From the NCBI RefSeq assembly GCF_017745675.1, contig NZ_JAFLJM010000029.1, positions 1 to 41,062 of the forward strand: a stretch of DNA of 41,062 bases, given 5' to 3'. Numbering within the stretch: position 1 is the stretch's first letter; each line of letters starts with the position of its first letter. The notes below the pieces were generated by a model. That model had not been told where the DNA came from. It saw only the letters and a list, made by a program, of their open reading frames with translations, and searched no databases. Shown piece after piece: positions 33,123-41,062 of the stretch. The translations under genes were made by a program, and so were the position numbers. This DNA is from Alkalihalobacillus sp. BA299 (GTDB lineage Bacteria > Bacillota > Bacilli > Bacillales > Bacillaceae_F).

Positions 33123-33545
33123 ATGGTAGCCAATTTAGAAGTAGGAAGCATCGTAGAAGGAAAGGTGACTGGTGTGAAAGCATTTGGTGCCTTTGTAGCA
33201 TTAGATGAAAACACACAAGGACTCGTTCACATTTCTGAAGTAGCGCACGGTTTCGTTAAGGATATTAATGAAGTTTTATCAGTTGGAGATGAGGTGAAAG
33301 TAAAGGTTTTATCAATCGATGAGAACACGAAAAAGATTTCTTTATCTATTCGTGCAACTCAACCAGCACCAGAGCGTCCAGAAAAAAAAGAGCGTCCTGC
33401 ACGTCCAGCTCGTCCTCAAGGCGCGAGAAAGCAAGAAAAGCAAAACACAACTCAAGGATTTAATACACTTGAAGACAAGCTAAAAGATTGGTTAAAACAA
33501 TCGAACGAAATTCAAGCAGATTTAAACAAACGTTCAAAACGTTAA
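33123..33545 (+). CDS. yugI: S1-domain RNA-binding protein YugI (general stress protein 13)
   Basis: A 140-aa protein with one N-terminal S1 RNA-binding domain (VGSIVEGKVTGVKAFGAFVAL, GLVHISEVAHGFV, VGDEVKVKVLSID) and a basic Pro/Arg/Lys tail (about residues 80-115). It is reported to bind ribosomes or RNA in Bacillus. ATG at 33123 follows TTAGGAGTTG. A strong terminator follows. Confidence 0.92.
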   Translation: MVANLEVGSIVEGKVTGVKAFGAFVALDENTQGLVHISEVAHGFVKDINEVLSVGDEVKVKVLSIDENTKKISLSIRATQPAPERPEKKERPARPARPQGARKQEKQNTTQGFNTLEDKLKDWLKQSNEIQADLNKRSKR

Positions 33546-33557
33546 TAGGAATGAAAG

Positions 33558-33593
33558 GAGAGACCTGATCGGAACAGGTCTCTCTTCTTTTTT
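33558..33593 (+). terminator. Intrinsic terminator of yugI
   Basis: GAGAGACCTG (33558-33567) pairs with CAGGTCTCTC (33575-33584), then a T-rich tail. Confidence 0.85.
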
Positions 33594-33619
33594 AAGAATA
33601 AGAAAGAAATTTCGAGGAT

Positions 33620-33768
33620 GTCTAGCTTCAGCGCCCACCGACTAGCAAGACTTCCCTCACCTCCGTACGATAAGTCAACATCGCCTCACTATTGTTCATC
33701 GTGTTTCCTTTATCTCCTGCGGCCGAGGCCAGTCCGTACGTCGGTAAACGGGCGCTTTCGCTTTTCTT
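33620..33768 (+). repeat. Structured repeat family A, copy A3
   Basis: About 149 bp, of the ACCGAC sub-family. Its outer stem AGCGCCC/GGGCGCT is intact and its second stem is ACCGAC with GTCGGT (six pairs), replacing the AGCG/CGCT pair of copies A1, A2 and A6. It follows the yugI terminator. Confidence 0.82.
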
Positions 33769-33799
33769 AAAATAAATTGATTGTAGTTATTTTCACATA

Positions 33800-34027
33800 T
33801 TAACGCTCAGGCTGAGGACTTCTTTCCAGCTCTTCATCAGGCTTAAAGAGAATGGAAATACAATAAAGTCCAGCCAAACCAACAAGTGCATAAATAAAGC
33901 GGGAGAAACCAGCTGCCTGACCACCAAAAATTGCAGCCACTAGGTCAAATCGGAAGAAACCAATTAAGCCCCAGTTAATGGCTCCAATGATTGCTAATAC
34001 TAAAGCTGTACGCTGAATGCCACTCAT
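33800..34027 (-). CDS. yuzA: DUF378 membrane protein YuzA
   Basis: A 75-aa small membrane protein with two helices (TALVLAIIGAINWGLIGFF and FIYALVGLAGLYCISILF). The NWGL motif in the first helix is the family's hallmark. The charged C-terminus (KPDEELERSPQPER) is probably cytoplasmic. The ATG at 34027 follows GGAGGTGGATGTT. Function unknown; position between yugI and yugJ/K agrees with B. subtilis. Confidence 0.88.
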   Translation of the reverse strand: MSGIQRTALVLAIIGAINWGLIGFFRFDLVAAIFGGQAAGFSRFIYALVGLAGLYCISILFKPDEELERSPQPER

Positions 34028-34151
34028 AACATCCACCTCCGTTAATTGAATTAGCACTGATAAAGATTGTGCTCTCTTTTTAGGATGAGGTAATTTACGT
34101 AGAAATATGCATTATACTATTTTCCTTTATGGAACTAGAAATTTCGCGGAG

Positions 34152-34302
34152 GTCTAGCTACAGCGCCCACCGACTAGCGAGTACTTCCCTCACCTCCGTA
34201 CGATAAGGTCAACATCGGCTCGATTACTCTCACCGTGTTTCCTTTATCTCCTGCGGTTCAGTCCAGTCCGTACGCCGGTAAACGGGCGCTTCCGCTTTTC
34301 TT
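34152..34302 (+). repeat. Structured repeat family A, copy A4
   Basis: A 151-bp ACCGAC-type copy; ACCG pairs with CGGT in the second stem. It abuts B2, repeating the A-B-A order seen at 2237-2663. Confidence 0.82.
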
Positions 34303-34426
34303 GTCTAGCTGCAGGTGTCATCGGCTCGAGGTCGCTTCGGTCCATCAAACGTGTCCAAAAGTCAGGACACTAATTGCTGGCCCTCCAGCGCTTGTCGCCG
34401 ATAAGCAGACACCTTCCGCTTTTCTT
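34303..34426 (+). repeat. Structured repeat family B, copy B2
   Basis: Differs from B1 at two positions out of 124, neither of which disturbs a stem. Confidence 0.85.
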
Positions 34427-34429
34427 ATT

Positions 34430-34579
34430 GTCTAGCTACAGCGCCCACCGACTAGCGAGACTTCCCTCACCTCCGTGCGATAAGGTCAACATCGGCTCGA
34501 TTACTCTCACCGTGTTTCCTTTATCTCCTGCGGTTCAGTCCAGTCCGTACGCCGCTGAACGGGCGCTTCCGCTTTTCTT
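34430..34579 (+). repeat. Structured repeat family A, copy A5 (hybrid)
   Basis: Its 5' half is like A4 (ACCGAC) but its 3' end carries CGCTGAAC like A1/A2/A6, leaving a C-C mismatch in the second stem. This suggests recombination between sub-families. Confidence 0.75.
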
Positions 34580-34716
34580 AATAAAAATTAATATTTATTT
34601 TAGAGGAATTCGTTGGTAAATATCTAATTATTATCAAATGATACAGATGCAGCTAGAATTGTTGCAACTCAACACGAACTCTACGATAATAATGGGGAAA
34701 GGGGCGTTGTGTTTAC
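34580..34716 (+). other. Upstream region of the iron-containing alcohol dehydrogenase gene
   Basis: This short stretch after the repeat array must contain the promoter; no operator was recognised. A weak purine-rich ribosome site (GGGGAAAGGGG) precedes the start. Confidence 0.35.
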
Positions 34717-35880
34717 ATGCAATCATTTACGTTTGTTAATCCGACGAAACTAATTTTTGGTAAAGGACAGTTAGAACAGCTGAGCAAAGAAGTGAAAAGA
34801 TACGGAAATCGTGTCCTCCTTGTTTATGGCGGTGGGAGTATTAAGCGAAACGGCATTTATGAAAATGTCTTAAGTGAGCTTGAAAAAATCAATGCATATA
34901 TTGCTGAATTACCTGGTGTTGAGCCGAATCCAAGACTTACTACCGTTCAAAAGGGAATTGATTTATGCCGCAAAGAAAACATTGACTTTGTGTTGGCGGT
35001 AGGTGGCGGAAGTGTGATTGATGCGACGAAAGCGATTGCCGTTGGTGCTAAATTTGATGGTGACATTTGGGATGTCATTACAAAAAAAGCTCGCCCAACA
35101 GGTGCACTTCCATTAGGTACTGTTTTAACATTAGCCGCTACAGGTTCTGAAATGAATGCAGGTTCTGTTATTACCAATTGGGAAATTAATCAGAAGGTGG
35201 GCTGGGGGAGTCCGTTCTCGTTCCCGAAATTTTCAATTCTCGATCCAGTTCATACGTTTTCTGTGCCAAAGGATCAAACGATTTATGGGATTGTTGATAT
35301 GATGAGCCATGTGCTTGAAGCTTATTTCCATCAAGCACCGAACACTCCGTTACAAGACCGTATTTGTGAGTCGATTTTAACGACAGTTTTGGAAGTAGGT
35401 CCTAAATTAGTTGAGGACTTAGAAAATTATGAGTATCGTGAAACGATTCTTTATTGTGGTACGATGGCGTTAAATGGAATTACACAAATGGGAGCCCATG
35501 GAGATTGGGGAACTCATAATCTGGAGCATGCAGTTTCGGCAGTGTATGATATTCCACATGGCGGTGGACTTGCAATTTTATTCCCACATTGGATTAAATA
35601 TGCCATGTCAGAAAACCTTAACCGTCACGTGCAATTAGCAACACGGGTATTTGGTGTTAATCCAGAAGAGAAAACAGACGAAGCGATTGCGCTTGAAGGT
35701 ATTGAACGCTTGTCTCAATTCTGGAAGAGAATCGGCGCACCATCACGATTGGCGGATTACGATATTGATAATAGCCGTATCGAGGAAATGGCTGAAATTG
35801 CTACAGTGTTTGGCGATTATGGTAAATTTAAGAAATTAAATAAAGAAGACACAGTTAAAATTTTAACTGCTGCACTGTAA
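34717..35880 (+). CDS. Iron-containing alcohol/butanol dehydrogenase (YugJ/YugK-like)
   Basis: A 387-aa group III alcohol dehydrogenase that reduces aldehydes or oxidises alcohols with NAD(P)H. The nucleotide motif GGGSVIDATKAIA is near residue 95. Metal ligands are in DMMSHVLEAYFH, HNLEHAVSAVYDIPHGGGL and the following His. In B. subtilis two adjacent paralogs (yugJ, yugK) lie next to pgi; only one copy is here, so the symbol is left open. Divergent from yuzA and followed 74 bp later by pgi. Confidence 0.9.
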   Translation: MQSFTFVNPTKLIFGKGQLEQLSKEVKRYGNRVLLVYGGGSIKRNGIYENVLSELEKINAYIAELPGVEPNPRLTTVQKGIDLCRKENIDFVLAVGGGSVIDATKAIAVGAKFDGDIWDVITKKARPTGALPLGTVLTLAATGSEMNAGSVITNWEINQKVGWGSPFSFPKFSILDPVHTFSVPKDQTIYGIVDMMSHVLEAYFHQAPNTPLQDRICESILTTVLEVGPKLVEDLENYEYRETILYCGTMALNGITQMGAHGDWGTHNLEHAVSAVYDIPHGGGLAILFPHWIKYAMSENLNRHVQLATRVFGVNPEEKTDEAIALEGIERLSQFWKRIGAPSRLADYDIDNSRIEEMAEIATVFGDYGKFKKLNKEDTVKILTAAL

Positions 35881-35953
35881 AAGTGAGCATGCTCATTTCA
35901 TGTAGTGGAAAAGCTATTAAAAAGAGTGGAGAATTGATTAGGAGGATTTTTAA

Positions 35954-37306
35954 ATGAAAACAATAAGCTTTGACTATTCAAAGGCAGCACCATTTTTTAA
36001 TCAGCATGAAGTCGACTATTTAAGTGGTGCAGTTGAAACTGCGCATCATCAATTACATAACGGCACTGGAGCAGGAAGTGACTATATTGGCTGGATTGAT
36101 CTTCCTGTGAATTATGATAAAGAAGAGTTCTCCCGTATTCAGCAATCAGCAGCTAAAATCAAATCAGATTCTGATGTGCTTTTAGTTATTGGTATCGGAG
36201 GATCTTATTTAGGTGCTCGAGCAGCACTTGAAGCTCTTCAGCATTCTTTTTATAACGTATTAGATAAAGGCAAGCGTGAAACGCCACAAGTGTTTTTTGT
36301 TGGGAATAATATTAGTTCTACGTATGTAAAAGATCTATTAACGGTTATTGAAGGGAAAGATGTTTCTATTAATGTCATTTCGAAATCAGGGACAACGACA
36401 GAACCTGCGATTGCATTCCGTATTTTCCGCGATTACTTAGAAAAGAAATATGGAAAAGAAGAAGCGACAAAACGAATTTATGCAACGACTGATAAAGCTA
36501 AAGGCGCATTAAAAACAGTTGCAACAGAAGAAGGCTACGAAACGTTTGTTATCCCTGATGATGTCGGAGGTCGTTTCTCTGTACTTACAGCGGTTGGACT
36601 TCTTCCGTTAGCGGCAGCAGGTATCGATATTGAAGCGATGATGAAAGGAGCGCAAGATGCGCGTGAGGCGTATAGTAACCCGAACCTAGCTGAAAACGAG
36701 TCGTATCAGTATGCAGCCATTCGTAATGTACTTTACAATAAAGGAAAAACGATCGAGTTGATGGTCAACTACGAGCCATCTCTTCAATATGTTTCGGAGT
36801 GGTGGAAGCAGCTATACGGTGAAAGTGAAGGAAAAGATCAAAAAGGAATTTTCCCAGCATCGGTTAACTTTTCAACGGATTTACACTCCATGGGTCAATA
36901 CGTTCAAGACGGACGTCGTGACTTATTTGAAACAATTATTAATGTAGAAAAAGTACGTGAAGAGCTTACGATTGAAGAAGCAGCGAATGACCTTGACGGC
37001 TTAAATTACCTAGCTGGTGAAACAATCGACTTTGTTAATAAAAAAGCATTCCAAGGAACGATGCTCGCACATACAGATGGAGGCGTACCGAACTTAATTT
37101 TAAATATTCCTGAGATGAATGAATATCACTTTGGATACATGGTGTACTTTTTCGAAAAAGCTTGCGCGATCAGCGGCTACATCCTAGGTGTCAATCCATT
37201 TGACCAACCAGGTGTAGAGGCGTATAAGAAAAACATGTTTGCACTACTTGGCAAACCTGGATTTGAAGCAGAAAAAGCTGAATTAGAAAAGCGGTTAAAA
37301 GACTAA
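35954..37306 (+). CDS. pgi: Glucose-6-phosphate isomerase
   Basis: It interconverts glucose-6-P and fructose-6-P, linking the nag products to glycolysis and cell-wall sugars. Motifs: GIGGSYLGARAALEAL, ISKSGTTTEPAIAFR (phosphate binding) and LYGESEGKDQKGIFPA with the catalytic Glu. 450 aa is the short form of Firmicutes. ATG at 35954 follows TTAGGAGGATT. A terminator follows at 37346. Confidence 0.96.
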   Translation: MKTISFDYSKAAPFFNQHEVDYLSGAVETAHHQLHNGTGAGSDYIGWIDLPVNYDKEEFSRIQQSAAKIKSDSDVLLVIGIGGSYLGARAALEALQHSFYNVLDKGKRETPQVFFVGNNISSTYVKDLLTVIEGKDVSINVISKSGTTTEPAIAFRIFRDYLEKKYGKEEATKRIYATTDKAKGALKTVATEEGYETFVIPDDVGGRFSVLTAVGLLPLAAAGIDIEAMMKGAQDAREAYSNPNLAENESYQYAAIRNVLYNKGKTIELMVNYEPSLQYVSEWWKQLYGESEGKDQKGIFPASVNFSTDLHSMGQYVQDGRRDLFETIINVEKVREELTIEEAANDLDGLNYLAGETIDFVNKKAFQGTMLAHTDGGVPNLILNIPEMNEYHFGYMVYFFEKACAISGYILGVNPFDQPGVEAYKKNMFALLGKPGFEAEKAELEKRLKD

Positions 37307-37345
37307 GCAAAAGCCCGAATGGTGTTTACTACGCCTATTTACTTT

Positions 37346-37386
37346 AAAATGCCTTGTGGACTCAATGGAGTTCCGAGGCATTTTTT
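37346..37386 (+). terminator. Intrinsic terminator of pgi
   Basis: AAAATGCCTT (37346-37355) pairs with GAGGCATTTT (37375-37384), with inner pairing of GGACT and AGTTCC. Confidence 0.82.
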
Positions 37387-37444
37387 AATAGAAACAGGGA
37401 ATGCTAAAGACAACAACGTGAAGTGAAAGAAAGGATGAAGCCGG

Positions 37445-37855
37445 ATGATCGAACTAAATTCTGCCGTTGAAAATAAGCAATTCAAGCTTCAACACCTAGA
37501 AGAAAAATTGAAGCCGCTTGGCTATGTCATTGGTGGTAATTGGGATTATGATCACGGGTATTTTGACTATAAGATCGACGCAACTGTAGAGAATTATTTG
37601 TATTTACGTGTTCCATTTAAGGCGGTCGACGGGGAACTTGATCAAAAAGGTGTAAAAGTGGAGTTAGGTAAACCATTTCTTCTCAGCCACGCTTTCCAAG
37701 AATCACAGGATGACAATGTCATGGAATATAACCCGTTTATGAATCAATTTGCCGAACCGGAAGATAAGGATGCCCAGGTTCCGCAAAAGTTCATTGCAAC
37801 CGGCCAAAATCTAGTTCAAGAGCTCGAAGCTACACTGTTGTTTTTTCCTCAGTAG
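37445..37855 (+). CDS. yugN: YugN-like family protein
   Basis: A 136-aa soluble protein with conserved GGNWDYDHGYFDYKID and PFLLSHAFQ segments of the YugN-like family, which is common in Bacillaceae and of unknown function. ATG at 37445 follows AAAGGATGAAG. Its place after pgi agrees with B. subtilis. Confidence 0.85.
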   Translation: MIELNSAVENKQFKLQHLEEKLKPLGYVIGGNWDYDHGYFDYKIDATVENYLYLRVPFKAVDGELDQKGVKVELGKPFLLSHAFQESQDDNVMEYNPFMNQFAEPEDKDAQVPQKFIATGQNLVQELEATLLFFPQ

Positions 37856-37952
37856 TTTGCGCATATTTGACGCGAACACGCGAATAGAGGTATTAATCAA
37901 ATGGTTTGATTAATGTGTAAAGATTGTTAGTCTGTGTCAAATTTTGTCGTTT

Positions 37953-38114
37953 GACCGATAAAAATGGAATTAGACCGATATATTTAAAGTTAGAACCGAT
38001 ATAAATGGAGTTAGACTGATATATTTAAAGTTAGACCGATAAAAATGGAATTAGACCGATATATTTAAAGTTAGACCGATAAACCTAAAGGTAGATCTGA
38101 TAAATTTAAAATTA
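37953..38114 (+). repeat. Tandem array of eight 20-21-bp units
   Basis: Units such as GACCGATAAAAATGGAATTA and GACCGATATATTTAAAGTTA alternate over most of the array, so the higher-order period is about 40 bp. The right end is degraded. The same unit, inverted, forms the 30816-30895 array. Non-coding. Confidence 0.85.
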
Positions 38115-38207
38115 GAACAATAAGGCGGTGATAACCATCTAGTGCTTTAACTTTAGAGTTTAAATATGGGCGTTCAAAGCTAAAAATTTGATAAAAATCC
38201 ACTTAAA

Positions 38208-38252
38208 AAGGAAAACCACTACTTATTTTTTTTAAAAGTAGTGGTTTTCCTT
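38208..38252. terminator. Bidirectional terminator between yugN and the 49-aa gene
   Basis: AAGGAAAACCACTACT (38208-38223) pairs perfectly over 16 bp with AGTAGTGGTTTTCCTT (38237-38252). Confidence 0.85.
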
Positions 38253-38269
38253 GCATACATATAACTGAT

Positions 38270-38419
38270 TTACTTCTTGTCAATTGCTTTGGCATCTTGC
38301 ATCACTTCTTCTAAAACATCCATCTCCACCATATCATCAGCAATTGCTTTATTTTTTTTCTCTTTATGTGGTTGCTGATCGTGGTTATTCCTAGCTGACT
38401 GCTTGTTCCAGTCACTCAT
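38270..38419 (-). CDS. Small charged protein of 49 aa
   Basis: Begins MSDWNKQSARNNHDQQPHKE and ends DAKAIDKK. It is soluble and very polar, with a basic N-terminal half and an acidic helical C-terminal half (DDMVEMDVLEEVMQ). The ATG at 38417-38419 has the ribosome site GGAGGTGAAGG at correct spacing, and a strong shared terminator follows. No family recognised. Small hydrophilic proteins of this kind are often spore- or stress-associated; unproven here. Confidence 0.65.
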   Translation of the reverse strand: MSDWNKQSARNNHDQQPHKEKKNKAIADDMVEMDVLEEVMQDAKAIDKK

Positions 38420-38652
38420 GACCTTCACCTCCATCATTAGATTTTGTCTTATTCTGTAAATCTATTCGCTGAAAAGAGGCTAAGATAATATGAATGTTAG
38501 ATAATTGAACAAGAAGTCTTAAAATACCTATACATTTAAACTACTATTTATATTAAAATAGAAAAAAAACTAAATAATTATTACATTTTTTAAAAATTTC
38601 TTTAGAAATAAATGTTTTAGTGTAGGTTTGCACTAAGAAGGGTGTAACGAAA

Positions 38653-40008
38653 ATGATTAATGATATAGTAAAATCAAAAAGCTGTTGGTTTAGTATTTTT
38701 TTAATAGTTTTTGGAATATCTACTCCTTTATGGATTGGACATGATGAGGTTGGCTTAACTAGTCTTCTTCATGACTTACGGGAACATCGTTCAGGTAATA
38801 CATTGATGTTGTCAACGATTGCACTCGTTTTTTTAAATTCGATAAGGGCATTACCGCATATTATTGGTGCATTTTTGTTAGGGAATGAAATTGGAACTCG
38901 CTTAAACCGCCCTTGGTTAAAAATAGCTATTCCTATTATTATGGTTCCTACTGCATATTCAATAATTAATATAATTAGCCCTTTTGGTGTTTACTTTGGT
39001 GGTTCCCCGATAGCTTTATTAGTAGCGCTTGTATTATTACATATACTGGGAAAAGGAAGAATTAGACCAGTAACAAAATCGTTTATTTTAGCTCAATTTC
39101 TCTTTGGATTTCAGTGGCTGAATACAGTTCCGTTTTTAACAGAGTACGGTTTTGGCCGTGGACCAACATCGATGGAATTAAAAAATACTGCATTGGAGTT
39201 ATCCTTTGATCAAGCTCTTAATTTTTATGGTCTCCTACTTTGTATTATTTTTGTTGTAAATTCTATTGTATTATCCGTTTATTTAGTTGTTTCAGAACAA
39301 AAGTGGATAATTAGCCAGGAGTTGACTCGTGCACAGATGGAGGCTCTTCAATCTCGATCTGGACGAGAAGCTTTACATTTAGTACACGATTTGAAAACGC
39401 CACTAACAACGATTGAAGGATTAAATTCTTTAATTCAAATGAAAACGAATAATCCTAAAATAAAAGAGTATTCAGATTATATCTCGCAAGCCATCGAATC
39501 AACAAGTGGCATGGTTTCAGAAATCTTACATGAGCATCGCAGAAATTGGTGTTCGCTAGAAAAATTAATGGATTACGCACAGGCTAATCGGTTAATGGAC
39601 AAAGTCGTTGACTATCATTTTATTATGGAGGCAGATGGTCGGATCGAAGTAAATATTAATAAAATCCGTTTCACACGAGCGATTGTCAACTTAATTGATA
39701 ATGCTGTTGACGCAGTAAAAGGAAAGCAAAACGGACGAGTAGTTTTACGCACATATTGTTACGAGGGGGAAGTGTTTATTACGGTTGAAGATAATGGGAA
39801 AGGTATGTCCAAGAGAGAAATTGAAAAAATTTGGGAAGCTGGTTATAGTACGAAGTTAAATCCCGGAATTGGTTTAACTTTTGTTCGTAGTGTTATCGAA
39901 ACTCATGGTGCAGAACTTTTTGTAGATAGTAAAGTTGGAGAAGGAACTACCTTTTGTATCAAAGTAAATGAAGTTAAATTGCCAGAAATAAAAGCAAACG
40001 TAATGTAA
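38653..40008 (+). CDS. Membrane sensor histidine kinase
   Basis: A 451-aa kinase. Residues 10-215 hold about six or seven hydrophobic helices with little extracellular loop, so the signal is probably sensed in or near the membrane. A short helix leads to the H-box LHLVHDLKTPLTT (phospho-His about 245). The N-box LIDNAVDAV, G1 EDNGKGM and G2 GIGLTFVRSV follow. Upstream lies an AT-rich promoter region. It pairs with the regulator that begins 40 bp downstream. The stimulus is unknown. Confidence 0.88.
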   Translation: MINDIVKSKSCWFSIFLIVFGISTPLWIGHDEVGLTSLLHDLREHRSGNTLMLSTIALVFLNSIRALPHIIGAFLLGNEIGTRLNRPWLKIAIPIIMVPTAYSIINIISPFGVYFGGSPIALLVALVLLHILGKGRIRPVTKSFILAQFLFGFQWLNTVPFLTEYGFGRGPTSMELKNTALELSFDQALNFYGLLLCIIFVVNSIVLSVYLVVSEQKWIISQELTRAQMEALQSRSGREALHLVHDLKTPLTTIEGLNSLIQMKTNNPKIKEYSDYISQAIESTSGMVSEILHEHRRNWCSLEKLMDYAQANRLMDKVVDYHFIMEADGRIEVNINKIRFTRAIVNLIDNAVDAVKGKQNGRVVLRTYCYEGEVFITVEDNGKGMSKREIEKIWEAGYSTKLNPGIGLTFVRSVIETHGAELFVDSKVGEGTTFCIKVNEVKLPEIKANVM

Positions 40009-40047
40009 CAGATGGATTAGTATGAATATGAAGGTGAGGGGATGAAA

Positions 40048-40668
40048 GTGAAGATAATAATCGCAGATGATAATCCATCACTTCAGTATATGTTAAGTGA
40101 AATTTGCAAACATGCTGGATGGACACCCATTATTGCAGAAAATGGTAAGAAAGCACTTACTTTACTTGAGCAATATGAACCTGCTTTAATATTAGTAGAT
40201 TATCATATGCCAGTAATGGATGGTTTGAAAACGGTAAAAGAAATTAGGAAACGAAACCAATATATTCCGATTCTTGTTTTGACCGTTGATGAAAGACAAG
40301 AAGTTGCGGATCAATTTATTCAGGCTGGTGCTACTGATTTTGCATTAAAACCTGTAAAGGCCCCAGATATCATTTCAAGAATACAACTCCATCTAAAGCT
40401 AGCTAACTTAACGAATACTCAAGAAGATCAAGAAGAGATTTTTATCACGAAAGGTATTAGCAAATCGACTCTTTCTCATATAACACAATACCTTCGCGGC
40501 AAGCGCGAACCTGCTCCAGTCGATGAAATCTCTAAGGAGGTTGGACTCGCTTATCCTACTGTTTATCGTTACATCATGTATCTTCTTGAGGTTGGGAATG
40601 TCATTCAAAAAGATAGCCATCAAAAAGTAGGAAGGCCAAAAAAATTATATCAGTGGCTTTCAAATTAA
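40048..40668 (+). CDS. Response regulator with C-terminal winged helix
   Basis: About 206 residues. The receiver domain shows ADDN near the N-terminus, the phospho-acceptor Asp in VDYHMPVMDG (about residue 51) and the Lys in LKPVKAPD. The C-terminal ~70 residues (STLSHITQYLRGKREP, EVGLAYPTVYRYIMYLLEVG, RPKKLYQWL) look like the DcuR/CitT type of helix-turn-helix. GTG at 40048 was chosen because GAGGGG lies six bases away; ATG at 40042 overlaps it. Targets unknown. Confidence 0.86.
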   Translation: MKIIIADDNPSLQYMLSEICKHAGWTPIIAENGKKALTLLEQYEPALILVDYHMPVMDGLKTVKEIRKRNQYIPILVLTVDERQEVADQFIQAGATDFALKPVKAPDIISRIQLHLKLANLTNTQEDQEEIFITKGISKSTLSHITQYLRGKREPAPVDEISKEVGLAYPTVYRYIMYLLEVGNVIQKDSHQKVGRPKKLYQWLSN

Positions 40669-40729
40669 TGTAAGTCATTCTAACGCAATAGGCAAAGAAC
40701 AAGGATAAATCTAAGTTTCACTAGAAGGT

Positions 40730-40757
40730 AAAGCAGGCTTAACGCCTGCTTTTTTTA
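40730..40757 (+). terminator. Intrinsic terminator of the two-component operon
   Basis: AAAGCAGGC (40730-40738) pairs with GCCTGCTTT (40744-40752), followed by T residues. Confidence 0.85.
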
Positions 40758-40758
40758 T

Positions 40759-40905
40759 GTCTAGCTACAGCGCCCAGCGTCTAGTGAACTTCGCTCTCCT
40801 CCTTACGATAAGTCAACATCGGCTCGCTGCTGCTCCACGTGTTTCCTTTATCTCATACGGAGTGCTCGAGTCCATACGCCGCTGAACGGGCGCTTGCGCT
40901 TTTCT
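40759..40905 (+). repeat. Structured repeat family A, copy A6
   Basis: About 147 bp of the AGCG/CGCT sub-family; AGCGCCCAGCG faces CGCT-GAAC-GGGCGCT with full pairing. It begins right after a terminator. Confidence 0.83.
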
Positions 40906-40906
40906 A

Positions 40907-40961
40907 GTCTAGCTACAGCGCCCAGCGTCTAGTGAACTTCGCTCTCCTCCTTACGATAAGT
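40907..40961 (+). repeat. Structured repeat family A, copy A7, truncated
   Basis: The first 55 bp match A6 exactly, then the similarity stops after TTACGATAAGT. The following 100 bp up to the window edge are unrelated and contain no recognised feature. Confidence 0.75.
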
Positions 40962-41062
40962 TATCATGAACGAAACTAGCCCCTTACTCGTAATATCGTA
41001 GATTATTTTGGCTAAGCTGTTTAATGAAAAAAACCAAACCAAAACAGAGCTACATTACGAAA

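Noticed and set aside
34235..34619. Open frames of 66 and 81 codons
   Set aside because: By-products of the A4-B2-A5 repeats, matching the spurious frames of the first array.
37953..38114. CRISPR array
   Set aside because: Units of 20-21 bp are directly adjacent with no spacers, and the sequence is degenerate; no cas genes are present.

Overview
The window is chromosomal DNA from a low-GC, endospore-forming Firmicute of the Bacillaceae. Gene order follows the Bacillus subtilis yut/yum/yui and yug neighbourhoods: yutM, yumC, yumB, yuiA-B-C-D, pepA(yuiE) and yuiF on one side, then alaR-alaT, yugI, yuzA, yugJ/K, pgi and yugN on the other. A Spo0E-like phosphatase gene and two candidate spore-surface genes support a spore former. 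An aminofutalosine synthase (mqnE) instead of the classical men route, plus a TRAP transporter, points to an alkaliphilic or halo-alkaliphilic lineage related to B. halodurans rather than to B. subtilis itself. That placement is inference.

Layout. 1-127: the end of an IS3-family (IS150-like) element abutting mqnE. 0.15-2.2 kb: mqnE, a Spo0E-like gene and yutM. 2.2-2.7 kb: an array of structured repeats. 2.8-3.9 kb: two convergent, unrecognised Cys-containing proteins. 4.1-12.7 kb: the yum/yui block with a BtuF-like gene, a DUF309 gene and a strongly structured non-coding segment just upstream of pepA. 13.2-18.2 kb: an N-acetylglucosamine regulon, with nagP divergent from nagA-nagB-nagR-SIS; two NagR-type operators and a cre-like site lie in the divergent region. 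18.5-21.5 kb: a complete TRAP transporter (dctQ-dctM-dctP order). 21.9-24.7 kb: yuiF, a lipoprotein gene, a 184-bp MITE-like element with an 8-bp target duplication, and an HU gene. 25-28 kb: a YihY-type membrane protein with an overlapping small gene, an MFS exporter and a small membrane protein. 28.2-33.6 kb: luxS, alaR-alaT, thiM, a DEAD-box helicase and yugI. 33.6-34.6 kb: more structured repeats around yuzA. 34.7-38.4 kb: Fe-ADH, pgi, yugN and a 49-aa gene. 38.7-40.7 kb: a histidine kinase/response regulator pair, then more repeats to the right end.

How the genes work together. nagP imports and phosphorylates GlcNAc, nagA deacetylates it, nagB converts GlcN-6-P to fructose-6-P and ammonia, and NagR controls both directions through near-identical operators. 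pgi links fructose-6-P to glucose-6-P. alaR and alaT form an overlapping regulator/aminotransferase pair with a perfect palindrome upstream.

The most unusual content is non-coding. Two related families of about 150-bp and 124-bp structured repeats show compensatory base changes in their stems and occur twice as the same A-B-A array. Other notable items are the five-stem RNA-like element before pepA, the ISL3-like MITE and two oppositely oriented arrays of 20-21-bp units. No tRNA, rRNA or CRISPR array was seen.
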